From the NCBI GenBank assembly GCA_026874595.1, contig CM049311.1, forward strand, positions 78,814,453 to 78,878,452: a stretch of DNA of 64,000 nucleotides, written 5' to 3'. This document shows positions 1 to 11,171 of the stretch, in pieces. The stretch comes from Sipunculus nudus. Lineage: Eukaryota; Annelida; Sipuncula; Golfingiida; Sipunculidae. The notes below the pieces were generated by a model that did no database searches, had not been told where the DNA came from, and saw nothing but the letters and a program-made list of their open reading frames with translations. Every line of letters begins with the position of its first letter. The stretch's first letter is position 1. Position numbers and translations under genes: made by a program.

Positions 1-17
1 TTCACTGTTATAATAAT

Positions 18-135
18 AGGGCCTGGTATCGGTCCGCCTCATCCGGTACAATACGTATCACGATACAGTTAATTCGACAACGATACGTATTGACGATACG
101 CTTCATTTCTCTTTGTTTATCATTTCTTAAAAAAA
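18..135. repeat. hAT-like dispersed repeat, left-end fragment
   Basis: The stretch is rich in GATACG/CGTATC words. The piece around ACGTATTGACGATACG, followed by a TTTATCATTTCTTA-like run, reappears near 57,450-57,500. A matching opposite end is present near 3365-3462 and 57,990-58,086. Ends built of GATAC/ATCGATA words resemble hAT-type non-autonomous elements, but I could not find an 8-bp target duplication, so the superfamily is inference. Confidence 0.4.
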
Positions 136-147
136 TCTCTGTTTCTT

Positions 148-150
<3 letters not shown>

Positions 151-190
<40 letters not shown>
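151..190. repeat. (TA)20 microsatellite
   Basis: An uninterrupted TA dinucleotide tract of 40 bases lies just inside the hAT-like left end. The related copy near 57,540 also has a short TA tract at the same relative place, so the tract is probably part of the element. Confidence 0.95.
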
Positions 191-194
<4 letters not shown>

Positions 195-304
195 ATTTTA
201 ATATACCACATATTCCGTATGCTATGCACCCAAGTTATTAAATAAATAAACAGACCAGTTGATATTAATTACCAAAATCTGGATCTTCTTTGAGCCCTTT
301 GCAT

Positions 305-420
305 CCCCCCCCCCCTGCACAAACAGTTTAATTACTTTTGATGGGAAAGATCATTGGCTTTATTTTTTTTTTGTCATGAAATTACACAGCTTTGTAAATT
401 TCTGTGAATATGAATCCATT

Positions 421-457
<37 letters not shown>
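305..457. repeat. C11 tract and (GA)n microsatellite
   Basis: A run of 11 C at 305-315 is followed by a (GA)n tract at about 424-457. The open frames crossing the GA tract encode only RERE or LSLS strings and are not genes. Confidence 0.95.
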
Positions 458-461
<4 letters not shown>

Positions 462-1333
462 TTTATTCGACATAAAAGTAAAGCATCCATACAAAATATA
501 TTCAGTATCTTTGTCAATATTTTTGTTTTTATTATGTCTAGGGACTGTTGTTAAGGATTTAATCCGCCGACACAACAGCCCCCTGTGCATGAAACATGGA
601 AGGAGAGAAATTGTACATAAATATGGAGGTTAAATGATTATAGATTCTTAATATTTGAGACTTTATGATTTAATGAGAAAATTTGTAAAAAAAATACTGG
701 GTGGATTTACAACTTGAATTACTGAAATTATAGTTTTTTATTGATTAAAACAAATATTTACGACTTAGACTAATTTTTGTTACAGATGTAGCAGTTTATC
801 TGAAGGCATTTGTCTTTATAATAATTTATAAAATGTTGTTTGATGTAGCAAATCAAACCTTGTAGACTATGAGTGAACATTTTGTCAACAATGATTAAGT
901 CGGTTTCTTTTATGACTTTTGATGTTATGTTTCTCAGACAGCTGTCTGCCATCTTAGGTCTGGTTTTATTTGTAACAAGGGTATCTTTATGTCTTGTGTT
1001 ATGTTCGTGTGTCATGTCCTAGTTGAAAAATTTAATGTTTGTAAATATTTTGATAGTGATTCATGGCAGTTATTATAGTAAAATTTTAATATATAAACTC
1101 TGATGATGTCATTAATTTTAAGGATTTTTAATAATTTAAAAATCGGACTATGGGCATTGTATTTGCTATTTGTGATCATTCTTATAGCTTTTTTTGGAGT
1201 TAGTCAATCTCCTGTGTGAACAGAATTTGTCCACAGGCTTTAACCATTTATTTTACGTCTGATGTGAAACGTGGGAGTTTCAAGTAACCTATGACTGGCT
1301 GCGAAATTAAAAAAAAACAGAGATAAAATGATA
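458..1333. other. AT-rich DNA without recognisable features
   Basis: No open frame with protein-like composition, no RNA gene and no internal repeat was recognised here. Confidence 0.6.
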
Positions 1334-1767
1334 TACAGTGAAACCCCTCTGGGGAGGACAGTCACGGGACTGGACAATTTGTTCGTTGTAGCGGGGTGTC
1401 CGCCCCAGAGGGGGTCGGGCTAAGGGGGTCCGGCTGCGGCAACATGTCGGAGACCTAAGTATGGGATTTTATCAACCATTAAAAACCGGTATTTTTCTTT
1501 TAATATTAAACCTTAAATATATGTTACATGTGAATAAAATTTAATGCTACCGGTTGTTGTGTTTTATTTATTTATTTTATTTTTATTTTATATTTGAATG
1601 AGGCTTTTCATATTAACTGGAACATTATCGTCATTACCTATTATTAGAATAATATTTTAACATTAATTGACATCAACAGGACTTACTCGTCTCGACATAT
1701 ACATTTCTGCACTGGGTCTGTAAAATTTCTAAATTACCCACTCTCCGTGATAATTAGCCGTGACAAA

Positions 1768-1800
1768 CACGACTCAGTTAGGGCCCCCTACTGAGTCGTG
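1768..1800. other. perfect 11-bp inverted repeat (hairpin)
   Basis: CACGACTCAGT (1768-1778) and its exact reverse complement (1790-1800) flank an 11-base GC-rich loop. It lies inside the pogo-like element. A related CGACTCAGTAGG word recurs near 5483. No function can be assigned. Confidence 0.6.
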
Positions 1801-2808
1801 ACACAAAGCTAAATTCAGAACCGCCCTGCAAGTCCACGCCAAGCTTTATAACCGTATCTCCGCATACAGTCAGCAGGCAGACCGCAGACAGAAATCTCCC
1901 ATACATGCAGATCAATATACGAATATATAGGGTTATAACGGAATATTTCACACACATGGTAGGTGTCGTTGGAGAGATAAGAAACTTATTAAAAGGTCTA
2001 GTGGGTTTATTTGAAGTGACACGATACTTGTAAGCATTGAGGCGTTGTCAAAAATGACGAAAATATTTGCATCCTCATGGGGCCTTATAATGCGATCCTC
2101 AGAGTTAGATGCTTAGGCACTCTGGCAAGCCAGTAATCTGGCCGTGATAATAGGCCTAAAAGAATCGCTTATGACATAAATTAATTTCCGACATCTCATT
2201 CAAGTTTTGTGAAAATCTTTATGGAGCGTAAGCCAATATGATAAATAAATGCATGATATCATATACGCCTTATAATTGGTAGTTGGGATTGTTTTTCGTG
2301 ATGCAAATGTTACAGGATCGGGGATTGGTTGATATCGCTGAGCCCTCACCCCAGGTGAAAGGTCAGGAGTCGTGACTGTTATCGTCCGGGTGTGTAACAG
2401 ATACGTCATTATCCTTGCTTCTGGGCCAGTGATAGAATAATGTTGCCCAAATACATAATAAATATGTTGCTACATATGTTCCTTCACATAGCTCGGCACA
2501 ATAGAATCTTGGTTAATTCCGTCATTTTTTGGGGGGACTGCTATTGATAAAATGATACATAAATGAATGTTCCAGCTGAAAAATAAGGTAACTTGAGTAA
2601 AACTAGCTTCGGTCTGATAGTCATGGCAGTATGCCTAAATCATGAGAATATTTAAGTGATATATAAGGCGTGCCATATTTGCAATTTCAAAGCATTTCTG
2701 CCGACTTCGATCGGGACGGCCGCTTGGGTGTCCGTTCGCCGGGATGATTTTTGCCATCGGGCGGACAAAAAAGTGTCCATTGTCCCGAATAGCGGGGGTG
2801 TCCGCCCT

Positions 2809-2962
2809 AAAGGCCCGGCCACACCGAAAGCTGCGCTGCGCTGTGCTGTGCAGCCCGTCAAAACAAAGCTGAAAAAAAAGTTCAACTTTCTCCGCTTTGC
2901 AGCGCCGCAAAAATGCTCAGCCGTTTATTTGCAGCGCAGCGTTCGGTGTGGCCGGGCCTTAA
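2809..2962. mobile_element. nested miniature inverted-repeat element
   Basis: About 154 bp bounded by inverted ends of about 25 bp that begin AAGGCCCGGCCACACCGAA and end with the reciprocal TTCGGTGTGGCCGGGCCTT. The flanks CTAA and TTAA suggest a degraded TTAA target. Both arms continue into GCTGCG/CGCAGC words. It interrupts the subterminal part of the pogo-like element, so it inserted later. Superfamily not determined. Confidence 0.6.
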
Positions 2963-3364
2963 TGGGGTTTAAAAATTAGTAAAAACGCTCCGTCGGTCTA
3001 AAAAAAGTGTCCGTTAGGCGGGATGTTCGCCTGCAGCCCGGGGTTTTACTGTATCATAAAGCGAATAAGTGTAACACACACATATATATAGGATATAGAC
3101 GTGAATGTACCTTGTTCCTAGTAGCAATAGGTGATGTGAATATCGATTTCATTAATAAAGAGGAAAGTCAGTATCATTTTCCTATTATCGCTTACATGCA
3201 CCTGTTTTAATTGGAAGTATACTGACGTGCATGCGTATAAACATTTCTAATAAAGTCATTAAAGGCAAAACAACAAATATACAGTGCATTTAGCTTTATA
3301 AATCGTCAAGGTTATATTTAAACTTCGAGTCATATCCCTGTTCGTTAGCAATCAATGTTTTACA

Positions 3365-3462
3365 TCGATACGACTGATACAGCATGCAACCCATTTCGGT
3401 TATCGTATCGACGTTGCGTATCGATTCGTATCGATATATCGATATATTGATACAGCCCTATA
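3365..3462. repeat. hAT-like dispersed repeat, right-end fragment
   Basis: GATACGAC...CAGCATGC followed by dense TATCGATA words and ending ATATTGATACAGCCCTA matches 57,990-58,086 almost word for word. With the fragment at 18-135 it may be one old element split by the pogo-like insertion and other DNA. Confidence 0.5.
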
Positions 3463-5729
3463 AAATACAATAATGAAGTGAATAAAGCGCCAATACCACA
3501 TTGGTCCATCCGTTTAACGAACGTTACACTAGCGAAATATATTTTAAAATGCCGCACTCGGCATCATTTTTGTAAGCCAAAACTTACAACTTATTCATGA
3601 AAAATGCTGTATAATTGTATATTGTGTTGCCTTCATATTTGCGAGTATAAATTTTCTCGGTTTCACTTTTCAGTGTTTGTAATGGTTCCTTTTTCGCGTT
3701 TTCAACATACAATAATCTACACAGAGTATACCCATTTGATGAGGATATATATGAAATATGAAAAATGAAATAAGCATGAAACTTGGCACGATAGTTGACC
3801 AGACCATACTCAATAGTTTCAGGCTAAGCGGAATTCGCTCTATCTTGGTAAATATTTAAGATGGCGGCCAAGATGGCCGCCGGATTATAAATATCAATAC
3901 ATATGGTTATATTTGTCCTAGAATGCATTGCAAGTGCACTATTTCTATGTTTTGGGGTCGAGAAATTCATTTATGAAGGTTTAATGTCTATATAATGACT
4001 CTGTGAATGAATTTGCTTTTGTTTGTATTGAAATTGTGATAGATTTGGCTTTGTTTAATAGCACATCGAAGTATGTTGGTGCTTGGATTTTAGAACATTT
4101 TTTACTGTAATATTTCATATTTCTTCCTTTTAATATATATACCTTTATTTGCATTCCAACAGATGTCATTGCTTTCACGAGGTTATGGATACAAAAAACT
4201 TATCTGTTAATATTTTGAATAAAATTAGGAACTTAATATGTCCGTAAACACTATTCATTAGGTTGATTTAAACCCGTGTCGGTGTTTTACCCGTAACTTC
4301 CGATTTCTTCTACTTCCTATTATATACTTTCGAACGCAACCATCCTAGCCATGGAGAGTGGCTTGTAATAATAATTGTAAAAAAATATATCAAATAAATT
4401 AAAGAATCCTTATTAAATAAAGTTTATTTTGTTTATAATTTTTATTATATGACTAATGTTTACTAATGACATACATGTAAGAAGCTCATATCTGTCCACT
4501 GCATAGATTCTATACCTCCCGTGAACGTGCTGTAATACTGCTAAAAGTGCCCTTTTGATCAGCACATGCAACATTAAACTTGGCAAATTTGGTTAATACT
4601 GCACTTTCAATTGAAGTGTCAATTGCTGGGCTAGGTTTTTATATGAAAATTTCAGATTTCTACTTTTTGGATTACCCTTAATACACATGGTAATGAAGCT
4701 ATAAACTATAACAACTGTTTTGTATAGGTGATGGATGAAAGAAACTTGGCTGTCTTTTCTAATACCAAATAAATTTCTTGGTATATCCGTGAAGTTTAGT
4801 TAGGATTTTTAAAAATCTACAAACATGATATTTAATTTTACAATCAACATGGCATTCATGTAAACCTCTGTAAGTTCAATCTAGAAATATCAAATAGTTG
4901 TGCTGAAACTGAATATACATGTATTGGTTTCAACGGAAAGACTTTTATTCATAATTTATTTAGACTACATGCATGCATGACAGGCTACGCACAAATGTAG
5001 AAGATCACACCTGTTTACTTTATACATTTAATGCTTCTTTTGTCATGAGATGATGGTGCAGCAGTCGGACTGTTTACTGACAGGAAGACAAATCCAACAC
5101 ATTTAGAGGTGCACAACATGTTTCTTTATGCTAACGTTGTACTATGTTTATGAATGCAAGACATAATCAACACACATAAAGATACCTTTTGCAGATCGCT
5201 TATTTTGAGATATAACTTCAGACTCTATACGTTTGTATGAAAGAATCAACAATGTGTCAATAAAATATCACGGCCTTTGCTGTGATGTTATCATTGTGAA
5301 ATGGAACGGTGGTACCTAACCAACCAGTTGGCATTACTTTACATGATGTGTTGGTGTCAACAAATTCTTTCATTTTCTAACTTAATGCATAATTTAGAAT
5401 CATGGTGAACATGCATATATTATTTAAAATATTAACCACATGTATCAAACTTCCGGAGTCGCTGCTGTCATAGCTTTGAAAACCCGACTCAGTAGGCAAT
5501 CGGATATTTTTCTGGTAAGCTGGCGCCAGTAATTTGGTCGTAATGCCAGAGGGTCGATTTGACTCTAGTGCTGCTACGGTGAAAGCTAGCTGACCGTTTC
5601 TGAATGTATGCTAAGAAAATGGAAGAGTAAGTCGAATTCAGACCTAAAGGTTGAAAACATATATAAACACCCTCATGTTACAGACATTATTCTGTTTTCG
5701 TCATCTTGATTTCATCAAAATTCAGTACG
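3463..5729. other. intergenic DNA, no gene recognised
   Basis: AT-rich sequence with no protein-like open frame. The only structure noted is the GGCGGCC/GGCCGCC palindrome near 3864-3882, annotated separately. A CTGGTAAGCTGGCGCCAGTA stretch near 5512 weakly resembles 2118-2150. Confidence 0.6.
3858..3882 (+). promoter_or_regulatory. YY1-like motif within a palindrome
   Basis: AAGATGGCGGC (3858-3868) equals the well-known YY1 core and is followed at once by CAAGATGGCCGCC, so GGCGGCC and GGCCGCC form an inverted repeat. Weaker CCATCTTGG words recur near 8527 and 8857 and in the duplicated copies of that segment. With no gene nearby, a regulatory role is speculative. Confidence 0.25.
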
Positions 5730-5940
5730 AAGTTTGGTTTGAGTTTTCATTTACGTGAATGGTGCTTGTCACATTTCCGTGCCGTCTGCTTATCCATAAT
5801 GCAGAATGCTTAGGAAACTTGCATTTCACACGAATCGCTTTATTAAGTGAACATACATTAAAGGGAGTTGCGTATTTCTAAATAGTATTATTGAATATTG
5901 TTACGAAGACAATTTGCTCAGGGGAAAATACTAGGCCGAT

Positions 5941-5982
5941 CCGGGATACGAACCAAAATCTGGCGTTCCAACCGCTTCGCCA
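5941..5982 (-). promoter_or_regulatory. tRNA-like A and B boxes, first terminal repeat
   Basis: On the minus strand TGGCGAAGCGG (5972-5982) resembles a polymerase III A box and GGTTCGTATCC (5944-5954) a B box. The gap between them is shorter than in tRNA genes, so this copy appears internally deleted. Confidence 0.4.
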
Positions 5983-6227
5983 GAAAATCAAGCTTCCTTA
6001 GCGGGACAGTTCGGTCCGCTTTTATGTCAACCACATCCCCTCTTTAGAGCATTCTGCTATAAGAACAATACTATCCCAGGAGTCACACCTTCGGTGAACT
6101 AGTTGGCAGTAATTTCCTAATTATTTCAAAAAACCATACCCCGGGCCACAAAAATTGCCGTCATGTTGGACGAGCCCCTATTTGTTACGAAGACAATTTG
6201 CTCAGAGAAAAATACTGAGCTGATCCG

Positions 6228-6281
6228 TGATTCAAACCCATGTTGGTGGCGTACATGTCCGGCGTTCCAACCGCTTCGCTA
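6228..6281 (-). promoter_or_regulatory. tRNA-like A and B boxes, second terminal repeat
   Basis: On the minus strand TAGCGAAGCGG (6271-6281) and GGTTTGAATCA (6228-6238) are about 32 bases apart, the spacing of a real tRNA gene. A folded tRNA is not evident, so this is a tRNA-derived promoter and not a tRNA gene. Confidence 0.45.
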
Positions 6282-6344
6282 GAAGAACAAGCTTTCCTAG
6301 CGAAACAGTTCGGTCCGCTTTTATGTTACCCCGTAACAATATTA

Positions 6345-6950
6345 TTATCACTGAATAGAGCAATTTATTACATCAAAGTTTGTAATATTGAAGGCAACTG
6401 TTTTATAACCTGTACCTGAATATTTGGCATGACAAGAGTGGTTTCTCTTGGTATAACACACAATTCTGACTTACTACCTATCGGTTATTTTTATCTTATG
6501 TGCAATGCACAGTCCGGTCTAAAATGTTTTATCGTATGCATATGATGATAAATTATTTCAAATAATGTAGTAAATATGTTTTTTTTTTCTAATAATACGT
6601 TAAAGTACTACATTTATGAAAAATGTGCACTATGTAAGCAAATGGAGTATTTTAATACAACAACGTGAAATATAAAATCAATGACAGCTTATTGTTAAAG
6701 TTCATCTACTATATTACCAAAGTAGCAAGTGTGCAAACTGTATAATTATCTACAAGTTTGCTGATTCTGATTCGATCATCTCTCGATATCTCAATCGCTT
6801 AGCAACGAAATCTCGACAGAAACAAAGAGATTCGCTCTTATGACTCAACGACAGCTTATGACTTTATTTATTAACATAACGTATTTATCATATACACAAC
6901 CTCCTTCTCATTCAACAGAAAGTGATACTTACAGACCTGAACCTTTCCTT
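6345..6950. other. anonymous AT-rich segment
   Basis: This stretch lies within the part of U0 that is missing from the tandem copies. No gene, repeat or RNA was recognised. Confidence 0.5.
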
Positions 6951-7009
6951 TTGGAAGAAAGTGTGACTTACAGCATAACGTTGCGACCCCACTGTATATG
7001 TACTGATTA

Positions 7010-7429
7010 CACGGACTCGGACTCGAGTGGCCTGACTATGGCTTGTACTCGGACTCGAGTGGCCTGACTCTGGCTTGTACTCGGACTCGGGTGGCCTGAC
7101 TCTGGCTTGCACTCCGACTAGGACTCGAGTGGCCTGACTCTGGCTTGCACTCAGGCTTGGACTCGAGGGGCCCGATTCTGGCTTGAACTCGGACTTGAAT
7201 GGCCTGACTCTGGCTTGTACTCGGACTTCAGTGGCCTGACTCTGGCTTGTACTCGGACTCGAGTAGCCTGACTCTGGCTTGTACTCAGACTCGAGTGGAT
7301 TTACTCTGGCTTGAACTCGTACTCATGTGGCCTGACTCTGGCTTACACTCAGATTTTAAGTCGAGTTGCCTGACTCTGGCTTGTACACGGACTCGTGTGA
7401 GCTGACTCTGGCTTGTACTCGGAGTTTGG
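7010..7429. repeat. 32/38-bp satellite, block S0
   Basis: Tandem monomers of the GGACTCGAGTGGCCTGACTC family. The block is the same as the last 420 bases of block S1 (9280-9699), at an offset of 2270. It begins abruptly after a word shared with 7861-7913, as expected if the remainder of a unit was deleted here. Confidence 0.9.
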
Positions 7430-8904
7430 TTTGAGTTTTCATTTACGTGAATGGTGCTTGTCACATTTCCGTGCTGTCTGCTTATCCATAATGCAGAATG
7501 CTTAGGAAACTTGCATTTCACACGAATCGCTTTATTAAGTGAACATACATTAAAGGGAGTTGCGTATTTCTAAAAAGTATTATTGAATATTGTTACGAAG
7601 ACAATTTGCTCAGGGGAAAATACTAGGCCGATCCGGGATACGAACCAAAATCTGGCGTTCCAACCGCTTCGCCAGAAAATCAAGCTTCCTTAGCGGGACA
7701 GTTCGGTCCGCTTTTATGTCAACCCGTAGCACATCCCCTCTTTAGAGCATTCTGCTATAGGAACAATACTATCCCAGGAGTCACACCTTCGGTGAACTAG
7801 TTGGCGGTAATTTCCTAATTACTTCAAAAAACCTTACCCCGGGCCACAAAAATTGAGTAGAAGAAAGTGTGACTTACAGCATAACGTTGCGAGCCTGTGT
7901 ATATGTACTGATTATGTCTCCATGCAAACAAGCTGCACCGTAATCTTAGAGAAAAAAAAGTCATTGAATCTATTCACCAGATAGGTGTAAGTTTCAACAT
8001 GTGTGTGTATCCGATCATGCACGGATTTTGTCTGGGAACAAATCATAAACAAATTAAATTTATTTACATAGAATGTTCAACTAGTGATGTAGTAAATACA
8101 AGGTATTCTTCAGGACTTGGATGGCGGCTTTCGGCAGGGAAGGGCGGAATCAAAGGAAACGGAGAAAACCACCGACCTTGGGTGGGCTACTACAACACAC
8201 TCTCAAACATCACTGGAGATACGACCTGGGTCGCCAGTGAAGAGAGCCGAGCCTGTTACCAGTCGACTATCCTGTTCATTATATTGGAGAGACATAATAT
8301 TAAATATTGTCACCGTTCGATGTGCTCGTATAAAAGACAATATAATTTTTATCGCCATTTCAATACCGACAAAACCAGAATTTCTTCACAGAGTCATTAT
8401 GCACACTTGAAATTGTAATAAATGAATTTCAGTACCCCCCCCCCCCCCCCTTGACATAGAAAGAGTGCTTTTGCAATGCATGCTAGGACAAATATAACAG
8501 GATGTGTTGATATTTTGTAATCAGGCAGCCATCTTGGTCGCCAATTTTGATTATGACCAGGATAGGGTTGAATACCGCTTGGCCCTGTACCTGAAATTAT
8601 TAAGTAATGGTTTGACATTTATAATACCAAGTTTGTTCTATCTTTCATCTTATGCACAACTTCTACAAATGTGCAGCTTAACCGCCGGTCCAATTGGGGA
8701 ATTTATCAAAATCATGATAACAAAACAGTTAATGAATACCTTGAGAGGTTTTAAACCTCTAAAAAATGAATTCTTAGCCCCCCAAAAATGGTAATAGAGT
8801 ACTTACAATGCTTTCTTGGGACATTTTAAGTCAAGTTATTGACTTTTTTAATCTTGGCCACCATCTTGGATTTTGGCTAAGATAATTTATTTTCGTTTAG
8901 CCCT
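7430..8904. repeat. 2.27-kb unit, non-satellite part, copy 1 (U1)
   Basis: This is the first of three consecutive copies of a 1.47-kb non-satellite segment. It includes a truncated copy of the TRIM-like element (first terminal repeat plus internal part, about 7592-7855), a C16 tract (8435-8450) and CCATCTTGG words near 8527 and 8857. Open frames of 139, 97 and 96 codons are shared by all copies, but only because the duplication is recent. None resembles a known protein family and none has gene-like context. Confidence 0.85.
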
Positions 8905-9699
8905 CTATCTCCGGACGTGAGTCGCCTGACTCTGGCTTGTACTCGGACTCGTGTGGCCTGACTCTGGCTTGTACTCGGACTCGGGTGGCCTGACTCTGGC
9001 TTGCACTCCGACTAGGACTCGAGTGGCCTGACTCTGGCTTGCACTCAGACTTGGACTCGAGGGGCCTGACTCTGGCTTGCACTCAAACATTGACTCAAGT
9101 GGCCCGACTCTAGCTTGAACTCGGACTTGAATGGCCTGACTCTGGCTTTTACTCGGACTTGAGTGGCCTGACTCTGGCTTGTACTCGGACTCGAGTGGCC
9201 TGACTCTGGCTTGTACTCGGACTCGAGTGGCCTGACTCTGGCCTGTAATCGGACTCGAGTGGACTTTCTGTGGCTTGTACACGGACTCGGACTCGAGTGG
9301 CCTGACTATGGCTTGTACTCGGACTCGAGTGGCCTGACTCTGGCTTGTACTCGGACTCGGGTGGCCTGACTCTGGCTTGCACTCCGACTAGGACTCGAGT
9401 GGCCTGACTCTGGCTTGCACTCAGGCTTGGACTCGAGGGGCCCGATTCTGGCTTGAACTCGGACTTGAATGGCCTGACTCTGGCTTGTACTCGGACTTCA
9501 GTGGCCTGACTCTGGCTTGTACTCGGACTCGAGTAGCCTGACTCTGGCTTGTACTCAGACTCGAGTGGATTTACTCTGGCTTGAACTCGTACTCATGTGG
9601 CCTGACTCTGGCTTACACTCAGATTTTAAGTCGAGTTGCCTGACTCTGGCTTGTACACGGACTCGTGTGAGCTGACTCTGGCTTGTACTCGGAGTTTGG
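8905..9699. repeat. 32/38-bp satellite, block S1
   Basis: About 795 bases of the same satellite between U1 and U2. All three minus-strand frames are largely open (up to 125 codons) and read QARVRPLESE/YKPESGHSS-type strings. This is a property of the monomer and not evidence of a gene. Confidence 0.9.
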
Positions 9700-11171
9700 T
9701 TTGAGTTTTCATTTACGTGAATGGTGCTTGTCACATTTCCGTGCTGTCTGCTTATCCATAATGCAGAATGCTTAGGAAACTTGCATTTCACACGAATCGC
9801 TTTATTAAGTGAACATACATTAAAGGGAGTTGCGTATTTCTAAAAAGTATTATTGAATATTGTTACGAAGACAATTTGCTCAGGGGAAAATACTAGGCCG
9901 ATCCGGGATACGAACCAAAATCTGGCGTTCCAACCGCTTCGCCAGAAAATCAAGCTTCCTTAGCGGGACAGTTCGGTCCGCTTTTATGTCAACCCGTAGC
10001 ACATCCCCTCTTTAGAGCATTCTGCTATAGGAACAATACTATCCCAGGAGTCACACCTTCGGTGAACTAGTTGGCGGTAATTTCCTAATTACTTCAAAAA
10101 ACCTTACCCCGGGCCACAAAAATTGAGTAGAAGAAAGTGTGACTTACAGCATAACGTTGCGAGCCTGTGTATATGTACTGATTATGTCTCCATGCAAACA
10201 AGCTGCACCGTAATCTTAGAGAAAAAAAAGTCATTGAATCTATTCACCAGATAGGTGTAAGTTTCAACATGTGTGTGTATCCGATCATGCACGGATTTTG
10301 TCTGGGAACAAATCATAAACAAATTAAATTTATTTACATAGAATGTTCAACTAGTGATGTAGTAAATACAAGGTATTCTTCAGGACTTGGATGGCGGCTT
10401 TCGGCAGGGAAGGGCGGAATCAAAGGAAACGGAGAAAACCACCGACCTTGGGTGGGCTACTACAACACACTCTCAAACATCACTGGAGATACGACCTGGG
10501 TCGCCAGTGAAGAGAGCCGAGCCTGTTACCAGTCGACTATCCTGTTCATTATATTGGAGAGACATAATATTAAATATTGTCACCGTTCGATGTGCTCGTA
10601 TAAAAGACAATATAATTTTTATCGCCATTTCAATACCGACAAAACCAGAATTTCTTCACAGAGTCATTATGCACACTTGAAATTGTAATAAATGAATTTC
10701 AGTACCCCCCCCCCCCCTTGACATAGAAAGAGTGCTTTTGCAATGCATGCTAGGACAAATATAACAGGATGTGTTGATATTTTGTAATCAGGCAGCCATC
10801 TTGGTCGCCAATTTTGATTATGACCAGGATAGGGTTGAATACCGCTTGGCCCTGTACCTGAAATTATTAAGTAATGGTTTGACATTTATAATACCAAGTT
10901 TGTTCTATCTTTCATCTTATGCACAACTTCTACAAATGTGCAGCTTAACCGCCGGTCCAATTGGGGAATTTATCAAAATCATGATAACAAAACAGTTAAT
11001 GAATACCTTGAGAGGTTTTAAACCTCTAAAAAATGAATTCTTAGCCCCCCAAAAATGGTAATAGAGTACTTACAATGCTTTCTTGGGACATTTTAAGTCA
11101 AGTTATTGACTTTTTTAATCTTGGCCACCATCTTGGATTTTGGCTAAGATAATTTATTTTCGTTTAGCCCT
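9700..11171. repeat. 2.27-kb unit, non-satellite part, copy 2 (U2)
   Basis: Offset 2270 from copy 1. Every open frame compared translates identically to copy 1. The only difference seen is the poly-C tract (C13 at 10,705-10,717 against C16), which exactly accounts for the 3-base shift of later features. Confidence 0.85.

Larger units (their letters stand above)
1336..3051. mobile_element. pogo/Tigger-like non-autonomous DNA transposon
   Basis: The left end reads TA-CAGTGAAACCCC (TA at 1334-1335). The right end reads GGGGTTTTACTG-TA (TA at 3052-3053). These form 12-bp inverted termini with one mismatch, flanked by a TA dinucleotide as expected of Tc1/mariner-pogo elements. Subterminal GC-rich words (GTGTCCG, GGGTGTCCGCCC) occur near both ends, and the words around 1366-1405 recur at 2773-2812. 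No transposase frame is visible, so it would depend on an enzyme supplied elsewhere. The second subterminal copy near 2770 could mean that two related elements are joined here. Confidence 0.6.
5899..6338. mobile_element. TRIM-like miniature terminal-repeat element
   Basis: Two direct repeats (about 5899-6034 and 6183-6338) both begin TGTTACGAAGACAATTTGCT and share the GTTCGGTCCGCTTTTATGT stretch near their ends. The outer ends are TGTTACG and CGTAACA. The 4 bases outside are ATAT on both sides (5895-5898 and 6339-6342), a target duplication. At 440 bp, with roughly 140-156-bp terminal repeats, it fits a TRIM better than a SINE pair. On the minus strand each repeat carries tRNA-like boxes: a TGGCGAAGCGG/TAGCGAAGCGG A-box and a GGTTCGTATCC/GGTTTGAATCA B-box. 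A tandem tRNA-derived SINE is the alternative. Confidence 0.55.
5735..7010. repeat. ancestral flank copy (U0) of the 2.27-kb unit
   Basis: Bases 5735-6171 match the segments beginning near 7425, 9695 and 11,962. Bases 6953-7005 match 7861-7913. Here the two parts are separated by about 790 bases that the other copies lack, and no satellite precedes 5735. The copy passes straight into satellite at about 7010. It looks like the unamplified edge of the domain, or an older copy rearranged by insertion or deletion. Confidence 0.75.

Noticed and set aside
5941-6281. True tRNA genes
   Set aside because: A and B boxes are present, but no cloverleaf stems pair up and the first copy's spacing is too short.
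7999-8794. Three conserved open frames (139, 97 and 96 codons) in each 2.27-kb unit as genes
   Set aside because: They are conserved only because the copies are recent duplicates. Two overlap each other, none resembles a family, and copy 3 differences are not biased to silent sites as far as I can see.
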